A DNA stretch of 64,000 nt, taken from contig NXFV01001528.1 in NCBI GenBank assembly GCA_002803225.1, forward strand, positions 1-64,000, read 5' to 3'. This document shows positions 10,396-22,233 of the stretch, one piece after another (position 1 is the stretch's first letter; each line of letters opens with the position of its first letter). This DNA comes from Gamarada debralockiae. Lineage: Eukaryota > Ascomycota > Leotiomycetes > Helotiales > Hyphodiscaceae. Below the pieces are notes generated by a model. The model ran no database searches. It saw nothing but the letters and a program-made list of their open reading frames with translations, and had not been told where the DNA came from. The position numbers and the translations under genes are program-made.

Positions 10396-13300
10396 TTTGA
10401 ATTATGCGAATACAAATGTATTTGTCGATAATGATGGTGATGGGAAGAAAGTGGAGAGGGGTGACCCTGATATGTATCTACCCCGCGGTTCCCTTGTTGT
10501 GAATGATGTCGTGAATCGCCTGAGGAGGAGGTCTAATAAAGAGAGAGCAACAAATTATTAGTTCAGGACAATTGTTTTTGGAGGGAAGGGGAACCACGGG
10601 ATATATAGCAAGTTGCAAGGGCAAGACGGATAATGGAGCTATCCATGCTGTCTGGGGTTATGTCTGCTACCGCGTGGGTCTTACAGGCCTTGCAGCTCTC
10701 GTAGTGATCAATCGAGGACTAGCGTCAAATGAAGCTTCCAATGGGGAAATATCAAGGCCCTGACCCCACTCCAATGCAGTTCACCAAGGCTGCAAAAGTG
10801 AAATACCAAGGTCCTCGGACCTGTTTAGACGACTTACCGACCTATCGTCTAGACACCAGTTGAAATGTATCCACGTCTCCGTTTTCCATACAACCTTGCC
10901 CGTGGCTAGAAATCCTGGTCAGATGTCACTTCATACTTTCCGGCATTCCATGAATGAGAAAAGAGAGTCGTTGCTACTTCAATCTCCGGCTTCCCCTCCA
11001 TCTGTCCTGCCGAACGGCGGGAATCTTTGTGAGCCTCGAACGAATTTCTTTGTCCTTCAGGGCACCCAAGACATCATATGTTAGAGAGCAAAGTCGAGGC
11101 AAAGTGTCACCGCCCAGCTCCCCGGTATGAGAGGCTGTCGCACTGACTTCATCATCTGTGCTGTACAGAAGGGGCAATACCCAATCCGGTCGAGGGTACA
11201 TTGCAACCCTCAAAAGCATGGCGTTCGTATCTGGCTAAGCCGTTTATTTGGGTGCAGTCAAGCAAGCAACAACGGTCTTGGGCAAGCAACCGACGGTGAA
11301 TGGGATTCGCTGACGGGTATGATAATCCTGGTCCTATCCGAAGTGAGGTGGGGTTCGAGAAGGTGAGGCATGGAAGGTTTTACCAAGTCTCGGTCAAATT
11401 CCAAGCCGCTAAACTATTTTGGGTATCATAGTTGATCGCGGTTCGGGAAAACATATTTCCTCACTCAGCCTAAATCAGCTTCCCCACCCCTCCAGAGAAT
11501 TTTTCATACATCAATTTCGAAAACTGATTTTTTGCTGTTGCACCGTCCATCTCGGGGCTGCGGAGTACTCGTTGGCGCGAGACAAATGAGCTATTTTCAA
11601 CTAGCAAACAGAGGAATGAACATATGGCGCGAATCATGGGGTCTTCGTCGGACTCGTTTGTACTGCCCGAGAATCCGAATTTAGTGAATGATCCAGCTGT
11701 GACGGCAGCGGCTTTGACACCTGTCAAGGGGTGCCCTAAAGGGTTGGAAAGAGGCCAAAAAAGGTGCCTGACTAAGGTACATTTTTAACCACTGCAGAGT
11801 TATTTACAGCCTGAAGCCAAGGCGGATAATTGTAAAGTCAATTGCACTGAAGCATACCCTGGCCAAGTGGCTTTGAGGACGGCAGATATCCCAGCATTTT
11901 ACCCCAGTCAAGCCATGGCACACAGCTTTCCCCAGACGCAAACCACCTCCCTCCAATCACAAATCACAATTCGTTCGTCAAAAGAACAGCCCGGAACATT
12001 CAATATGCAGTCCATTCTATTTTATCTTCAGCAATATTCGAAATCCAAAACAGTACCGAATTGTACGGGATATAGTGCCTGGCAGAAGTCAATATTACGT
12101 TCTTGCAGCTTGCAGATGCAGCCTCAATTCTCGCGTGGAAGCAGATAAGATTCTTCTGACCGCTCTACAGGCTGGGTTCTGCCCTGAAGTCTCAGGTACA
12201 CCGTATCTGTCTTTAACACGTCAGAAGTGCCTGGACTTTGCGTCGAATTTGGTATCAGAAAAGGATGCTAGATCTTCTTTGGATCTCCTGATGTTCCACT
12301 GACAGGCTATTTCAAGTCAACGACCACAGGCCGTCTGGACCAGGCTTTCGCACTGAAAATTTTCGAAAGCTTTGAGCGTCAACAAATACTTTTGAGTTCA
12401 AAGACCATTTTCCACGTCACAAGCAACCTGAGGATCGTTGGGGAGGCATTTGGAGGTTGGCGGGTAAGATTTGCAATTGTGACTTCTCCAAGGCGATTAC
12501 TCGTCAAGGACCACGAAGCACGTCGTCGTCACCAGTGAATTTTCATTCGGACCTTAAAGGTCGTGTTATCCCCCGTTGTAACAGCTCGCCAAGGCCTGAG
12601 CAAATCCTGTGTACCATAAACGCACGATTGCTCACAGTATTAATTGCATGATCCAACCACAATCTTCATTTTTATATGCCTGCATCCACATGGCACAGAA
12701 ACCCGAATAAGGTTCGGAGGCTTGACTTCCACCAATCCAATTCGCTAGCTTGGCGATGCAGAAACCAATAGCGTAACGGCCCAGAAACCGATAGGATCCA
12801 TATTTTATTTGCTGACTGCTTAAGCCTTCGCAAGCGTATCGTATCGCAAAATATCTTTTTCGGCCGCTCTCTGCGAAATGGTTAGCTTCTTCGGAGTTTC
12901 CTGGAATTGGACCTGAAAGACACAAACGAGTTTCACAACCTCGAACGAACATACGATTTACAAAACGGAGCAAAACCAACCCGTCATCAGTCCACAAATA
13001 CTGAGACTTCCCCACATCACTTGACGTCAACACTTTTCTCCACACCGCAACACCCAGCCAAGCACAGCATGAACCAGACCGCATTCAGCCTCTTGGATTT
13101 CTCGATAGAGCATTCAATTCGCGGACAAGACATCCTACTAATAAAACCACTGCGGAGAATTCTGTCCATGCAGATCTATCCTGACATTTCTTTCGTACGG
13201 ATCAAGGGAAATACGTGTCGGCTGAAAGGAATGCCGTTCATTTGCATCTCCTCCAAAATGCGGAGAGTCGGCACATATTCAAATCCAAGATGAGATTTGA

Positions 13301-15985
13301 CAGCCGTCAAATGTGCTGTCAATCTCTCACTAAAATGTCAAATCACTTACTAAATCTTCAGGCCCTTTTCAGGGTCTGTCTCTAAAATACAGGCGTTCGC
13401 AACTGCCGCAAATGCACAAATGGCCCACCATAGCTCCGAGACACGTTTTTGATCGCGCGGATCGGATGCATTCTCCCGGTCCCGCGACGGGGATGGCTCC
13501 CCGTTTCGGTCGAGAGCGGAATGAAGGTGGGAAATTGCACGTGATGGAGGTGCATGTGATATTAGATGTTCCTTGAGGAGATCATAAGAATTCAGTATGG
13601 TTTGCGATAATATCGCAGAACCTTGGGCTAACGGCGTGATGTTGTGTATGGAGGGCAGAAGGGGGCTGTTTCAATCAGAGCAAAATTGTGGTGGTAATGC
13701 ACAAGTTATGCTGGTCTCGAAACAAGAGGCTGAAACCGTCGAGATCATGAGAAATTTATTAGGGTTCCCAATCCCCTTTCCCAGCAAATATCAAACAAAT
13801 TCTGAGAAACGCGCAATTTTCACGAAAGCTTCACAGCTTGTTCATTCGAATATTCATTATCATAAGGACATGCTTCCCCTGCCTTCCATGTACAGAAAAA
13901 CCTCCGAAGAACAATCTCTACATCCCCGAAATCGACCACACAGACAATAGATAAGGACAAAACCACGATTTCAACGGTGCAGCCTCGCATCTAATCTCCA
14001 ATCCTAGTCGCCGACAGGCCTGATTGAAAACGGGTAAACCAAACATTCGGGTCCAGATATTAGCTGCCCGGGTTGTCTTCTAGAAGCGTAAGGGAAGTGT
14101 CCAAGCGTACTATTGTTTCCCTGCTGCTTACGAGGCAAGGCCAGGATATCAGATTTTGCACTCAGAACCGAAATGTTAGGGGATAGGTACCAGATAGAGT
14201 GTTATAGACGGGGTAGATTAGGGATAGGTGTGATTGTGGAAATTCTGGATATTAGAGCTGATATTGTTTGTACATTGCAGTACATTAGAACGATCAGTTT
14301 AGCGATATGCGCGTCTAGATGCAGCAAATATCCGTCTTGGCTAATTTAGATGAAGCTGGCGGCTAAATCCAAATATTTTTTGAGTTTACTTTTAATTCTC
14401 GAGAATTTCATCTTGACTATACTACCTCAAGCCGCTAGCAATACGACGCACTAAGTAAACCATATTATGGATGAATCGATATTGAAACCCACAGTTAGGT
14501 TGTTTGTGAAAAGGGGTACATTTTCAGGGGCTCCATCTTACCCCGCGTCGTAGACGGAAACTTTCTTCACGCGTTCGATTCCACCTGCGTTTTTGGTTCC
14601 TGTTTACCAACAATAGTTTATGACCTAATGCAGGACAAGTGCTCAAGTCTGAGATTGAGTTTGATGATCTCAAATTCTAGAGATGGCGTGAAAGTGAAGA
14701 GTTCGGTCTGATGGGGGATAACCGAGGAGCCGAGGAGCTGCAGAAAGTTTCACGACGCCTCGTGAAGGTCTGGATCCTTTGGTGGCTTTCAGGTACGGTC
14801 TTACATTAAGCTTTGTGAGACTCTGTGGGATGTCATTTCTATTTCTATTTTCTTCATCGGATGACAGCCTCTCGAAGAAGGGTTGTGTTGGGTTCTCGTG
14901 CCTGGCGTCGAAGAGTGCATATTCCTCTCCACTTCTTGCCGCGGGCGCTCGCAACATGCAGAAACCCGGTCTCACACCTTCGTAAATATAAAACTTATAA
15001 TCCGAATCCTTCAATCATCCTTCACATCTGGTCTCCCATTGGCCTCTTAGATTCGGTTGCTCACTTCCACCGGACGGATGGGTGCGCAATAAAAGATGAT
15101 TCCACCTCGAATGAGGTTCTTGCTGTTCCTTCATATTCCAATTAATGCATCGATTGTTATTCCCCTGCCTCCACGGTGGTCTTTGTTCCCGTTGAGCTGA
15201 GAAGGTTAATCTCGAATGACGGTGATCGGGAGATTCCAAAGCCTTCCTCGTTTCAACAGCTGACGAACGTGAGCCGTAACAGCCACCCACTACCTGTTCT
15301 TTATTTTGTGTTTCCTAGCAATGTAGAGCTCAGGAAACTCATCTCCTTACATGGCTTGCTGGCTATGCAAACCCGATGCGACCTTCAAGCTGTCTTGGAA
15401 GCTTCCCAATACTCGTGGGCGCAGCATCACCTTGATCAATCCATTCGAGAGCACCTAATCGATCCTTCGAAGCTGTAACGCATGATCATATATCTTTAGG
15501 ATCTTGTACTAGTATTAGCTTTCCTCAACGTCACACAAGGCCAAGTGGTCGTTGGCACCAATAGCTCGGCATGGTGCATAATCCCTGGCCTCAAGATGCA
15601 TAGCATGTTTTCCGACCTCGGCCACTGACATGACTTGAATCATTCAGCCGGCCAATCGCCGACTTGGAAGCTCTGGATGCTCATACCTCCAACTGAAGTG
15701 CTACCAATCGCTCATTGAGGTGCTACAGTGAAATCGTCTCAAGTGCCACGTGGTTTGGGGGCTGGTCACTTCCCTTTCCCCTTTCCAAGCTCGCCAGTGA
15801 CGACAGGGGCACTGCAATCTGGAGATGACAAAAGCTTGTCAAGGTTTGAGAAAAGAACTGCATTATTCTTGCATTTACCTAACAAGAAAAATAAATGAAC
15901 AGTTAAGGCAGACAAAGTATCGCATAAATGACCATTCCCCGAAAAGAATTCCCCAAACAATCATACGCTACAAATTCAACAATCA
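10396..15985. other. Long gene-poor region
   Basis: 5.6 kb without a gene I can support. Several open frames of 80-150 codons exist (for example 12632-13084 minus and 13597-13950 plus), but none shows a domain, a signal peptide or a convincing exon partner. 10396-10600 is the transporter promoter. The stretch near 11551-11590 resembles the dispersed repeat of the left region. Confidence 0.5.
11551..11590. repeat. Partial third copy of the dispersed repeat core
   Basis: GCTGCGGAGTACTCGTTGGC at about 11558-11577 matches the cores at 4121-4140 and 4790-4805, in the same orientation. Similarity outside the core is weak. Confidence 0.4.
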
Positions 15986-15987
15986 TA

Positions 15988-18900
15988 CCCCAAATTCATC
16001 ATCCGTAGTCTGCGCTTTCGGCTTGGACTTTTTCTTTTTGGCGATGGTGCCGTCTCGCTGGTACCAGATGCCTTCCTCTTTTTCTGCGATAGTGGTTTCT
16101 CAGGAGCAGCAGCAGTTTCCGTTGCCTACCCGTTCTTCGGTGAACTGGGTCTGCGTCTGAGGGTCCGCGTAGGAGTATCTAGTGTATCTGCAGAATGCAC
16201 CTTGTCAAGACCTGAAGTAGGAGCTGCTGCATCCCCCGATCCTAGCGCTCTGCTCATCGTTGGTGCGTCTGCTCCTGACATTTGTACGGTGGTAGCCCCT
16301 CCATTCCCCGCCCTCTTTGCTTTCTTAGGGGCTGGTCGCTCTTGTTCAGTCAAATGATCGATATTCAGCGTTTGCTGCTAATGCACAAGCTCCGCCCGAC
16401 TTAGTTTGTTGTAGGGAGTACCCGCACGCTCCACTACCTTCGCCTTAACTCTTAGCCTCTCTTTTGTAGCGTGCTCCACAGCTCGATGACGCTCCTTCTG
16501 TACTATTGCTGCTGGAGTGCAATACGATTCATCGTCGGTTGGGAAACCAGGAGTCTGCTTCGTCTTCTCAATGACATCGTCGCGCTTCTCTTCCATGGAG
16601 GCGTTGGTCGGGTTCCATTCAGGTGGTATTTCAGGGAGGGCGAATCGATCACCAGCAGGAGACTCGGGTGTTGCTAATTTGCGTTTGAGGGTGTTCCAAG
16701 GATCGGTAGGAAGTGGAGGTTGCCTAAATTCTGGGACTGTTGAATTTTAGCATACATATCTCTCATAAAGAGATTATAGGGTTTGAAATACTGACCACCT
16801 TCAAATCCTTTACTATTTCGAAGCTCTTATACGATTGCTGAACTGGTGTTTCTCCGAAGGGGGAGTTCGGCGGTCTGCCTCTTTCAGTATGCCGTTCTCT
16901 AGGGTGTGGTCCTATAGCAGCCCTCCTTCTTTGGGCGGCTGTAAGCGTGGGTGCCTGCTGCGCGGTTTGTGTCTGCGTGGTATCGGTGTCGATCTCGAAA
17001 AGCGGCCCAGAAGTTTTGATCATAGCCTGCATTGCCGTACTTTGACATTCAACTGGCCATTTCCTCACCAAGTGGTGCTGTTTGGTGGTAGTGGGAGTGC
17101 CCTGCAGACTGACAGTAGGAGTTGCACCATGGGCAGGATGTGTTGTCGTACCTGGAGCATTACCCGGAGTGACAGTAGGAGTGAAACCATCGTCGAGTTG
17201 CGTCGCTACCACAATCAGCTATCAACTCGGAGAGGAGTCGAAAATCGCGACCCAGTCTGAAAGCTATCCGTTGAAAATGGTGGTATTTATTTGGCTGGAC
17301 AATGGGAGGACGTACCGTCTCAGAGCTGTCGTATTGAACTTCATATTTCTTGGTGTCATGATGTACCTGGCCGTCTTCGCATCATCTTCCGACAACACAT
17401 ATTTGTTCTCTGGATGTCCGCTAGGTGGGACCCTCGAAACTTGCTGATTAACTGCATCAAAGCTATCATTGTCAGCCTCAATAAACAGAGAGGAAAGCTA
17501 CACACTCACTGGATTCGATCGAAGTCATGCATTGCTTGCAGATAGTGCTGTACATGCTCAGTGGCCCAGGATTGAGGAGTATACTTCTTTCTGGCTCTCG
17601 CTAGACGTTGGCCATTGATTCTTTGAATCAAGCCTCCACCTCCCTTCAATATATTCCAGCTTGGCTCGTCGCAATCTTGTCGTATTGTCTTTGAGTGAAG
17701 GAAGCATCTGAATCCGGGTCGGCCATTTGACCAGCCGGCAGGGGCGGCGGCTCCCAAAATGGCACAAGAGGACGTGGATCAGTGTCAGCAATCGCTACAT
17801 TCATCACATCTCTTTCGAATTTTGCAATCTAGCCATTTCCAGACTCAAATCTGGGCCTTGATCAGGAAATCCTGCCAAATGGTCTCTGTAAGGTTTTCTC
17901 GAGAGTCCATGAAGCTTCAGATAGTTCTGTCAGGACACAGGTGATCAAGATCACCCATTGTCAACGGAGTGTCGTCCCTTATTGCATGGGTTTGCTGGAA
18001 GAAAACCTTATTGCTTCGCCCATGAGGGCACATATGCGCTTCAGAAGAGGTCGCGGGGCAGTTTCTACCGTTTGCACAAGTTGAGCACCTTAAATCAGTG
18101 CTACAGCAACTTATAGCCACCATTATCTAATTTCCGGTGTTCACCTGTCCTTTCTATCTGACCCAGGTGATCTTGTCTTTTCTTGGCAGTCTGTTGCATC
18201 TCATGGGAATTATGCAGTGTGAATGGACCATTGTAAGTAGCAGGGGGATGCAGCTGTCCAGGTTGCTCATTGATTACATGATTGCGAGCCATGGTATAAT
18301 CATCGTCCTTCCATCTTCTCAACCTTCGCATGAGTTTCGTGTAATGGAAAGGATCGAGTTCCACGGGCTTTTCCATGGATCTAATGGCTTCCACAAAGGA
18401 ACTTCGTCGGGAGGCGGTTGGTACTTTGGCGGCAGCAGTGATCTTCGGAAGCGGTCGTTGGGACGGTGTTGCTCTTGATTTGTTGCCAGAGATTTAATCC
18501 GAGCTCAACGGCAGCCCCTTGCACTCCTCTTTGTTCAGCTTTGGCACTGAAGTCGACTGCGTTGCCTCTGAGGGTTTGGATCTGTTCCGGCTGCATATTA
18601 AAGTTAGTCAAGCAAGGGAATGGATGTACAACTTGTCTCACCGTTAACCTGGAGATCCAATTCAGGAGGTCTCACACGAAATCCCGAGTGACAGTGCGCA
18701 GTCAGACGTTTTCTACAAGCTCCAGTGAGCTACTACGTGATCTGTCCCTGAGACCATCTATTTCGTCGTACAAAGATCTCAAAGGCGGTGGCATGTTTTC
18801 TAGAAGCAGTCTGTTATGGTAGCCTCCCTCGTAGCTCTCGGTGAACAGCCTCAACAGCTCCACATTCTCCTGCTATGCATGGATCGTGAGATCTTTGATA

Positions 18901-19130
18901 ACGTTCGGGGTTGCTAATGCTTCGTCGGATTTGTCCGTGGAATCAGGCGCCTCATTGGGGAACGTGAGTGCTGGATTTATCGTCATCGTCGCTCTTCGTA
19001 GCTTCTTCCCACATCTGGGCATGTATGAATAGTTGCTGATAGTCGTGCAGTTAAACCACCATGAGTCGAGCAGTTTTCCGAAATTTTCGATTTTCTCCAT
19101 CCATTCATAAAATAAAGAATTGAACTGTTT
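15988..19130 (-). pseudogene. Large decayed multi-exon gene, family unknown
   Basis: Coding-like blocks follow one another on the minus strand for 3.1 kb. 18960-19090 has an acidic stretch KSDDDDKSSTHVP. 18700-18960 has PNVIKDLTIHA and LRLFTESYEGGYHN. An intron (GTGAGA..TGCAG, branch GACTAAC) lies near 18594-18644, followed by PEQIQTLRGNAVDFSAKAEQ. 18101-18430 has YTKLMRRLRRWKDDDYTMAR. Near 17330-17460 is PENKYVLSEDAKTARYIM. 16763-17212 is Thr/Pro-rich. 16126-16596 is a basic region, and the end has TIAKKKKSKPKAQTTDDEF. In-frame stops sit at 18873-18875 (TAG), 18702-18704 and 18672-18674 (TGA), and 16378-16380 (TAG). Each is one C-to-T step from a Gln or Arg codon. There are also frame changes near 18450 and 18110. 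Function unknown. Confidence 0.6.
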
Positions 19131-19909
19131 TGCAAACTCTGCGAGCTTAAACTTTCATTAGCGTCTAACCTGAACTTCTATAGAAGCTGCTGCATCTGCC
19201 GGTCCACTGCTTTGAGATTCGACTCGCAAATGAAACTTTGCGGGATTCGAAATGAACGAGTCGTGAATCGGATGTCTCACAACTTACATTCCTGGCCGAA
19301 AATAATATCCAACGCTAGGAATGTAACAAAAACACAAGATTCCAATCAAAAGAATATTTCCTGGGGTAAATCAGCTGACTTCAACATCAATCATTTGGTA
19401 CTGCGCACGGAAAGAAATTCAAGAAGCAGCCCAAATAGTCGACTTCAATTTCAGCACACAAAGGAATCCATCTGCTTTCAGCATCAAGAATCGCCTTATT
19501 CACTACACTAAAAGCTTCTTTCATCATTTTCCGAAGATGACTGAAAGCAGCTCAACTGCCCTGAGGTAATCATGTCTTGTTCTTCTGGGAGCTCTCAAAT
19601 GGCCCGAAGGGGCCATGGAAATTCAGCTGAAGGAAGTGATTATTCACGACAACTTCACCACACGACCTTGAAATCCATCAGTTGCCTTTTTAAATTCACT
19701 ACAAATGACGACGCACTTTCCAGACATCTTCATACGTAACTGACCATTCCGAACTCACCTAAGTAGCACTCGCCGCGTCTCCCAACTTTGAATGATCAAT
19801 CGCAATCATTCCCTATACACAAATATCAAAACAGTACTTACCAGTCTTCTTTCTCACCAAATATATTTCTCGCCAACAAGAACAGCTGGGTACTCTCCAG
19901 AACGAAATA
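19131..19909. promoter_or_regulatory. Upstream region of the 19.9 kb gene
   Basis: No coding frame. It separates the decayed minus-strand gene from the intact plus-strand gene and should hold the latter's promoter. I see no specific motif I would name. Confidence 0.4.
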
Positions 19910-21977
19910 ATGGTCTCAACACGCACCCAAACCGGCACAATAGCCACAAAACACTACGACCTCCTAACCCTTCAACCAAATGCAAAATCACCACCCGCCT
20001 CCCCAACAACCAACAAGCGTCGGCGCTCCTTTAAAACCACATCTCGCAAGTCTCGCTCCCCAACAATGACCAAGCCTAAATCACCCATCACCAAAACCAA
20101 ACCCCGAAAACCCAAGTCGCCCACTACCTCCAAACCTCCAAAATCACCGACCAAACCCAAGCCACCAAAACGCTCAATCTCACCCCTAATGTTTCATCCC
20201 GAGAATTCCGATTTCCCGAAACAGATGTTGCTAAACTATTTACCGGCAGAAATGGAGGATATCTGCGAGAACATAAATTTCTTCCCTTCGCGAGCATGGG
20301 GTGAGAAAGAAGAAGTTGGGTTGAGTGCTATCCAACGTGCGGAACGGGAAGTGGAGATTTGGGAGGAGGTTAAGCGAGCTCATAAGGAGGGGGGATTGGA
20401 GAATATGGTACCAGTTATTGAGGCGTGTGTTGAGGGGGCGAGGGAGAAGATGGCTGATTTGAGGAGGGAGGAAAGGGAGGGAAGAGGGGACGGAGGACGA
20501 GTTGGGTAAGTTTGGCGACTTCGAGGACTGTGATGTGGATGTGTTTGTTGATGACTGACAGGTTGATAGAGAGCGCAATCCCGGTGAGGTGGCAATAAAG
20601 GAACGGTTGGAGGTATTATATTGGGCGTTGAGTACGTCGAAGTTTGAGGCTGAGGGGGAGAACATCCGTGGCGCTATCGCTGCGTATAGGAGTGGCGCAA
20701 TCAAGTACTCTGACTATTTCACCATCCTCTACGCCGGGAAGGTTGTCGATACAGCACCCAGCTACGGCGCATTCGTCAGAGATCGTCAAGAACGACTCGA
20801 TCGCTATTGTGTCGCTCATGGCCAGCATTGGATATGGTACGAACCGCCTCTCAAAGTCCATCCCGAGACCAGACCAACGATGTCAGGCTCTCTAGCTCTC
20901 AAGCGAGCCGACTGCTGGACGAACCTAGGCCCATGGTATCTCACGCAAGGTTTCTGGAAGCGTTCAGGGTGGGTAAACCGCATAGCATTAACAACAGGCT
21001 CGCAGCCCGCCACACACGACGCCACATTCTCCAAACTCCCCGACGGACGCGTATTTTGTCAGGACGCAGGTCCAAAGCAAGCTTTCCGCTCTATGCTCGA
21101 TTCCGGCGCCACATATCCCAGTCTACACACGGAGGATTTCCAGAAGCTAATGATTGACGAGCAGAACTATGCAGCTCAGAGCGTGGAGGTCTTGAATACG
21201 GCGAATGGCTTGATGATGACTCGGTTGTTTGAGCTATTCGTGTGTGTGTTGGATGAGCTGCAGAAACAGCTGGTCGATGAGACGAATTGCGCTTGGCCTT
21301 ATCACGCCAAGTATCTTGGTGGTATGTGTCCGGTCGTCGAGGTCCGGACCCCCATACGATATGATGCGGAAGGCAGGGAAATCTCTAGTCGTCTGTCAGG
21401 GCTGCTGCCGTTCGTTGCATGCTATATGACTAGCACGCCGACGCGCAACACACTGTTTCTGGGGGAGGACAGAAAGGATGTTCTTGGCAGCCATCGCATG
21501 CCTGGCCATCGGAAGTGGGACATTGCAATTCCTGTTGGGCCACCAATTGGCGATTATATCGTCTGGGGACGATATGGGGATCCGAAAACGACGTTCTCGC
21601 ATCGGGATGGGAAGATTATGGATGAAGATGATCCGAATGTTGATTTTGCTAGTACGGTTACGTTCATGAGGGGAACGAACCACGAGTATAGCCATCGCAA
21701 CTATCCGAAAGAAGAGATCGAGCAGGCGAGGGCAAATATTGCTAGAAAGGAGGCTGAAGAGATTGCTGCTGCTGCTGCTGCGGCTGCAGGGGGAAATCAG
21801 CAGCCTGGAAGGGGAGGGCCGTCCAACACAGGCTCTGCGTCATTGAGGGAAGGAGCAGAAAGCCTTCTACTTTCTGACGTTACAGGTATGATTCCCTAAT
21901 TCATGAATTCTCTTTGAGATTCTGAGTTGACTTCCCCAGGAAAAGAAGGTGGGGACACAGAGATGGGGGATGCATAA
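19910..21977 (+). CDS. Uncharacterised protein with retropepsin-like DSGAT motif
   Basis: The model is join(19910..20505, 20570..21885, 21940..21977), giving 649 residues. Introns are GTAAGT..GATAG (64 bases) and GTATGA..CCCCAG (54 bases); both keep the frame and the last exon ends in EGGDTEMGDA. Residues about 20-90 are very rich in Lys, Pro, Ser and Thr, with repeated KSP/KPK units. The globular part (about 200-590) has FRSMLDSGATYPSLH at about 372-385, which matches the catalytic D-[ST]-G-A-[ST] signature of retroviral-type aspartic proteases. A YLGG stretch follows about 80 residues on. A GCT-coded Ala run lies near residues 600-608. No transmembrane segment or signal peptide is seen. Protease activity is a suggestion from the motif only. 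The gene is intact and does not look like a Gag-Pol fragment. Confidence 0.8.
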
Positions 21978-22233
21978 TAAGTTGCAAAGAGGATTAGGTA
22001 GGCGGTGCTTGGAGAATAGAGATTAATTCAATCATTATCAACAGTCAGACTTCTGAATTGGCCCAATGTGATGTGAAAAGCCTTGAGCTCAGGATTAAAT
22101 TAATTTGAAGTGAGAATACTTCACCAGAGTGCGGATGATTTGTTCTCGCTGCCAGAGACCTTAAGACAGTAGGAGTATCATTGACCAGTAGCCAAGTCAA
22201 AAGTCTGTAGTCTTGAATCAAAGATGTTGAAAT
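21978..22233. other. Short intergenic spacer
   Basis: 3' flank of the preceding gene and 5' flank of the zinc-finger gene. Nothing specific seen. Confidence 0.4.

Noticed and set aside
12632..13084. 150-codon minus-strand open frame
   Set aside because: No domain, no exon partner and unusual Cys/Trp-rich composition; probably chance.
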